Below are positions 5,899-8,148 of a DNA stretch of 8,148 nucleotides, in pieces; positions within the stretch are counted from its first letter, which is position 1, and each line of letters opens with the position of its first letter. The position numbers and the translations under genes were made by a program. The DNA is taken from the NCBI GenBank assembly GCA_902803585.1, contig CADCQO010000307.1, positions 1 to 8,148 on the forward strand, written 5' to 3'. The notes below the pieces were generated by a model. It saw only the letters and a list, made by a program, of their open reading frames with translations. It was not told where the DNA came from and searched no databases. The DNA is from an uncultured Ruminococcus sp. (GTDB lineage: Bacteria; Bacillota; Clostridia; Oscillospirales; Acutalibacteraceae).

Positions 5899-7650
5899 TC
5901 AGAATTTGGTTGTTGCGGTGGTAACGACACTCTTTCCGGCGTAAATATTGCAGTTTGTACCGGTTTTCAGGAGTAAGGTAGCGTTTGCCGCACCGACAAT
6001 GACAGGTTTGTTCAGTGCCAGACCAACAATGGCAGCATGAGAGTTCAGACCATCAACTTCGGTAATAATACCGGCGGCTTTTCTCATAATGGGCAGGAGA
6101 GCATTGTTGGTTTCATGGATAACGAGAATTTCGCCTTCGGTGAAGTTGTCGAGGGCTTCCTGATCGCTGTGGGCTACCAACAGATGACCGTGTGAGGAAA
6201 GGTCATTGACAATCGTTGTACCGCTGCAAAGAATGTTGCCGACAAGATGTACCTTCATAAGATTAGTTGTTCCGGAAACACCGAGCGGCACACCCGCCGT
6301 CAGTACCACCAGATCGCCGTTGTTCAGGAGTCCCTTTTCCTGTGCGGTTGTGATAACATGGTCGATCAGGTCATCAGTATTATCCTTTTCTTTGATCATG
6401 ATAGGAATAACGCCCCACGACATATTGGTCTGCCGCCATACACGTTCACTCGGCGTGCCGCTGATGATAGGGCAGGACGGGCGGTACTTTGACAGCATAC
6501 GGGAGGTTTTGCCGGACTTGGAAACAGTGATAATGGCAGATGCGCCGAGATCATGGGCAGTCGTACAGGCGGCGTGGGAAATGGCGGAGGTGACGTCCGG
6601 ACGTTCGTGCATATCCAGTTTATTGAAACGGTCGATATAGTTGATGTTTTCTTCGGTGATTTCTGCGATGTTTGCCATTGTGCGGACAGCTTCCACAGGG
6701 AAAGCACCGGCGGCTGTTTCACCCGAAAGCATAATCACGCTTGTACCGTCATAAATAGCGTTGGCAACATCAGTTGTTTCTGCTCTGGTAGGACGGGGGT
6801 TCTTAATCATGGAATCAAGCATTTGTGTGGCGGTGATGACAGGTTTGTCAGAGTTGCGGGTCTTGCGGATAATCTGTTTCTGGATAATGGGTACTTCCGC
6901 AATCGGGATTTCCACGCCGAGATCGCCTCTTGCTACCATAACGCCGTCCGCTACCCGCAGAATTTCATCAATATTGTTAACGCCGTCCTTGTTTTCGATT
7001 TTGGCAATAATGCGTATATCCTCACCGCCAAAAGCATTCAGCACCGCTTTCATCTGGTTGATATCATCAGCGTTTCTTGTAAAGGAAGCCGCTACAAAGT
7101 CAACATCCTGTTCAACACCAAACTGGAGGTCGGATTTGTCCTGCTCGCTCATGAAGGGAAGGGAGAGAAAAATACCAGGTACATTGATGCCCTTGTGAGA
7201 GGAAACAGGGCCGCCGTTGACAACGACACATTCGATTTCGGTATCGGTTTTATGGCGCACCTTCAATTCGATCAGACCGTCATCAATGAGGATACGAGTA
7301 CCGATTTCAACATCTTTCGGCAAGCCCTCAAAAGTAATGGAACATCTTTCGGTGCTGCCGTCACAGGGGACAGTCGAGAGAATGAAGGTCTGACCGGACT
7401 GCAAAATCACCTTTTCGGGGAAATTGCCGGTGCGGATCTCAGGACCTTTGGTATCCAGCAGAATAGCAACGGGCTTATCCAGTTCTTTGCGGAGTTTTTT
7501 GACCGCTTCGATTTTTTTCTGATGCTCCTCGTGTGTGCCGTGAGACATATTGATTCTGGCAACGTCCATGCCGCTCAGAATCAACTCCCGCAGTACCGCT
7601 TCGTCCTCTGTAGCAGGGCCGAGCGTACAGATAATTTTGGTTTTTCTCAT
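5899..7650 (-). CDS. pyk: Pyruvate kinase with C-terminal phosphohistidine-like domain
   Basis: The enzyme transfers phosphate from phosphoenolpyruvate to ADP in the last ATP-forming step of glycolysis, in the cytoplasm. The 583 residues carry the full catalytic barrel: ARINMSHG (Arg32, Asn34, Ser36), LLDTKGPEIRTG (Asp66-Thr67-Lys68), IIAKIENKDGV (Lys217, Glu219), VARGDLG (Asp243) and the signature TRAETTDVANAIYDG from 288. The allosteric C domain runs to about residue 474. A further 110 residues or so follow, with TEVDGLNSHAAIVGLALNKP, the swivelling domain of PEP-utilising enzymes and its His at 538. This extra domain is typical of Bacillus-type long pyruvate kinases, whose usual length (about 585) fits. 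I chose ATG at 7650 because AAAGGAG (7666-7660) lies 9 bases upstream and the protein then starts MRKTKIICTLGPAT. A longer in-frame start at 7692 lies upstream of the predicted transcription start. It is a single-gene unit, convergent with the mre operon. Confidence 0.97.
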   Translation of the reverse strand: MRKTKIICTLGPATEDEAVLRELILSGMDVARINMSHGTHEEHQKKIEAVKKLRKELDKPVAILLDTKGPEIRTGNFPEKVILQSGQTFILSTVPCDGSTERCSITFEGLPKDVEIGTRILIDDGLIELKVRHKTDTEIECVVVNGGPVSSHKGINVPGIFLSLPFMSEQDKSDLQFGVEQDVDFVAASFTRNADDINQMKAVLNAFGGEDIRIIAKIENKDGVNNIDEILRVADGVMVARGDLGVEIPIAEVPIIQKQIIRKTRNSDKPVITATQMLDSMIKNPRPTRAETTDVANAIYDGTSVIMLSGETAAGAFPVEAVRTMANIAEITEENINYIDRFNKLDMHERPDVTSAISHAACTTAHDLGASAIITVSKSGKTSRMLSKYRPSCPIISGTPSERVWRQTNMSWGVIPIMIKEKDNTDDLIDHVITTAQEKGLLNNGDLVVLTAGVPLGVSGTTNLMKVHLVGNILCSGTTIVNDLSSHGHLLVAHSDQEALDNFTEGEILVIHETNNALLPIMRKAAGIITEVDGLNSHAAIVGLALNKPVIVGAANATLLLKTGTNCNIYAGKSVVTTATTKF

Positions 7651-7680
7651 GTTCAGTAGCTCCTTTTGTGGTTTTCTTTT

Positions 7681-7710
7681 ATCATACAACAAAAAGGTCA
7701 GCCTTCACAA
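7681..7710 (-). promoter_or_regulatory. Probable pyk promoter
   Basis: On the minus strand TTGTGA (7710-7705) and TATGAT (7686-7681) are 18 bases apart. Transcription would start near 7674, leaving a leader of about 25 bases that holds the AAAGGAG ribosome-binding site. The -10 box is good and the -35 box moderate. No known operator sequence could be assigned. Confidence 0.65.
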
Positions 7711-7975
7711 GAGGAACTTTTTCTCTAAGCAATATCCGCAATAAAGTGTCAGCGAAAAAAAGAAAATTGTGCAGTTTGCTAAATTTTTTTCTTGTTAGAA
7801 ATTGCTAAACGGATGGTTTAAAAATTATTCAAAAAGACTAAACATTATCTCTGGGTTCGTGATAATAACGAAACAAAAGCGGTTATTCTTGTCTGAAGTG
7901 CCAGTTTTTTTCTTCTCTATGCAAAAAAAAATACCAAAAAAACGGTGATAGAACGAAAATGTGAAAGTTATTTGC
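7711..7975. other. AT-rich spacer between divergent promoters
   Basis: These 265 bases hold no credible gene on either strand. They are rich in A and T runs. The only structure I can support is a set of half-sites: a dyad TAAAC-GGATG-GTTTA (7806-7820), another TAAAC at 7839-7843, the 8-mer TTGCTAAA at 7776-7783 and 7802-7809, and a short inverted repeat TTCGT/ACGAA (7856-7860, 7868-7872). They lie upstream of both the pyk promoter and the plus-strand promoter, so an operator is possible but unproven. Confidence 0.5.
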
Positions 7976-8005
7976 TTTACAAAACGGAAACAAAAATGGT
8001 ACAAT
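7976..8005 (+). promoter_or_regulatory. Strong extended -10 promoter for the rightmost gene
   Basis: TTTACA (7976-7981) and TACAAT (8000-8005) are 18 bases apart. A TG at 7997-7998, one base before the -10 box, makes it an extended -10 promoter. The predicted transcription start is near 8012. That gives a leader of about 128 bases before the GTG at 8140, unusually long compared with the other leaders in this window. Confidence 0.8.
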
Positions 8006-8013
8006 AAAAATGA

Positions 8014-8128
8014 AAGAAGCCTATGATATATTACAATGCGGCTCTATGCGGACTTAGAGAGCAACGTTGTAGAAGGGAGTATATCGGCGGCTCTTAGGAC
8101 AGTTTCCACCAAAAATATAATTAAGGAG
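8014..8128 (+). promoter_or_regulatory. Structured mRNA leader, candidate RNA switch of unknown class
   Basis: The leader folds by eye into one long stem with internal loops. The closing helix AAG-A-AGCC (8014-8021, A8017 bulged) pairs with GGCUCUU (8089-8095). After a UA/GC internal loop, UGAUAUA (8024-8030) pairs with UAUAUCG (8080-8086). A one-sided loop AGAAGGGAG (8071-8079) follows, then ACAAUG (8033-8038) with CGUUGU (8065-8070), a CG/AA internal loop, GCUCU (8041-8045) with AGAGC (8058-8062), and a 12-base terminal loop. The closing strand UCUUAG (8092-8097) can instead pair with UUAAGG (8121-8126), covering the Shine-Dalgarno UAAGGAG. Folding would therefore free the ribosome-binding site and unfolding would mask it. 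This is inference from pairing only. It does not match the riboswitch consensus sequences I can recall, such as TPP, SAM, purine, FMN, c-di-GMP, glycine or guanidine-I. A protein-binding leader or an unregulated structured 5' end are alternatives. Confidence 0.55.
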
Positions 8129-8139
8129 TGTGATTTTTA

Positions 8140-8148
8140 GTGAACAAT
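8140..8148 (+). CDS. Start of an unidentified gene (cut by window end)
   Basis: TAAGGAG (8122-8128) is followed after 11 bases by GTG AAC AAT, which would begin Met-Asn-Asn. A good promoter and a long structured leader precede it, so a gene very probably starts here. Only three codons are visible, so the product cannot be named. The exact start could also lie beyond the window. Confidence 0.45.

Noticed and set aside
6553..7659. A 368-codon open frame on the plus strand opposite pyk
   Set aside because: It lies antisense to a well-supported pyruvate kinase, has no ribosome-binding site or family motif, and its composition is what the pyk codons force on the other strand.
8010..8057. A 15-codon open frame (ATG 8010 to TAG 8055-8057) as a leader peptide
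   Set aside because: It has no Shine-Dalgarno site and its ATG falls at or before the predicted transcription start near 8012. The same bases are better explained by RNA pairing.
8012..8140. Assignment of the leader to a named riboswitch class (a GTTTCCACC stretch resembles part of the purine aptamer)
   Set aside because: The rest of the purine three-way junction is absent and the visible helices form a single looped stem, so naming a ligand would be guesswork.

Overview
The window looks like chromosomal DNA from a low- to mid-GC anaerobic Firmicute, most likely a Clostridia/Ruminococcaceae-type bacterium. The reasons are the Bacillus-like Shine-Dalgarno sites (AAAGGAG, GGAGG, GGGGTGATC), the sigma-A type promoters, GTG and TTG starts, the mreB-mreC-mreD-PBP2 gene order, and a long pyruvate kinase with an extra C-terminal phosphohistidine-like domain. 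Coding DNA is of moderate GC, while the gene-free stretch near the right end is very AT-rich. The genus is inference.

Layout. Positions 1-468 (+) hold the C-terminal end of a U32-family protein that starts outside the window. dut (558-1007, +) follows, encoding a complete trimeric-type dUTPase, and a hairpin terminator closes it. A textbook promoter (TTGAGA-17-TATAAT, 1115-1143) then starts the elongation cluster: mreB (1214-2218), mreC (2261-3136), mreD (3146-3661) and a class B penicillin-binding protein of the PBP2/MrdA type (3720-5687). These run in one direction with gaps of 42, 9 and 58 bases. They should work together as the elongasome: MreB filaments, the MreC/MreD membrane bridge, and the lateral-wall transpeptidase. 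RodA, the usual glycosyltransferase partner, is not in the window. A dense set of hairpins (5701-5890), including a 15-bp perfect stem, separates this operon from the convergent pyk gene (5899-7650, -).

The last 498 bases (7651-8148) hold no complete gene. They contain the short pyk leader and its promoter on the minus strand, then AT-rich DNA with TAAAC/GTTTA half-sites. A strong extended -10 promoter on the plus strand follows, driving a leader of about 128 nucleotides before a Shine-Dalgarno site and a GTG codon at 8140 that probably opens the next gene.

The most interesting element is that leader (8014-8095). It folds by eye into a long, internally looped stem. The 3' strand of its closing helix can alternatively pair with the Shine-Dalgarno region, which is the arrangement of a translational RNA switch. 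I do not recognise it as a known riboswitch class. The rest of the window is ordinary housekeeping sequence, apart from a U32 tail that lacks the cysteines I would expect and some short repeats around dut.
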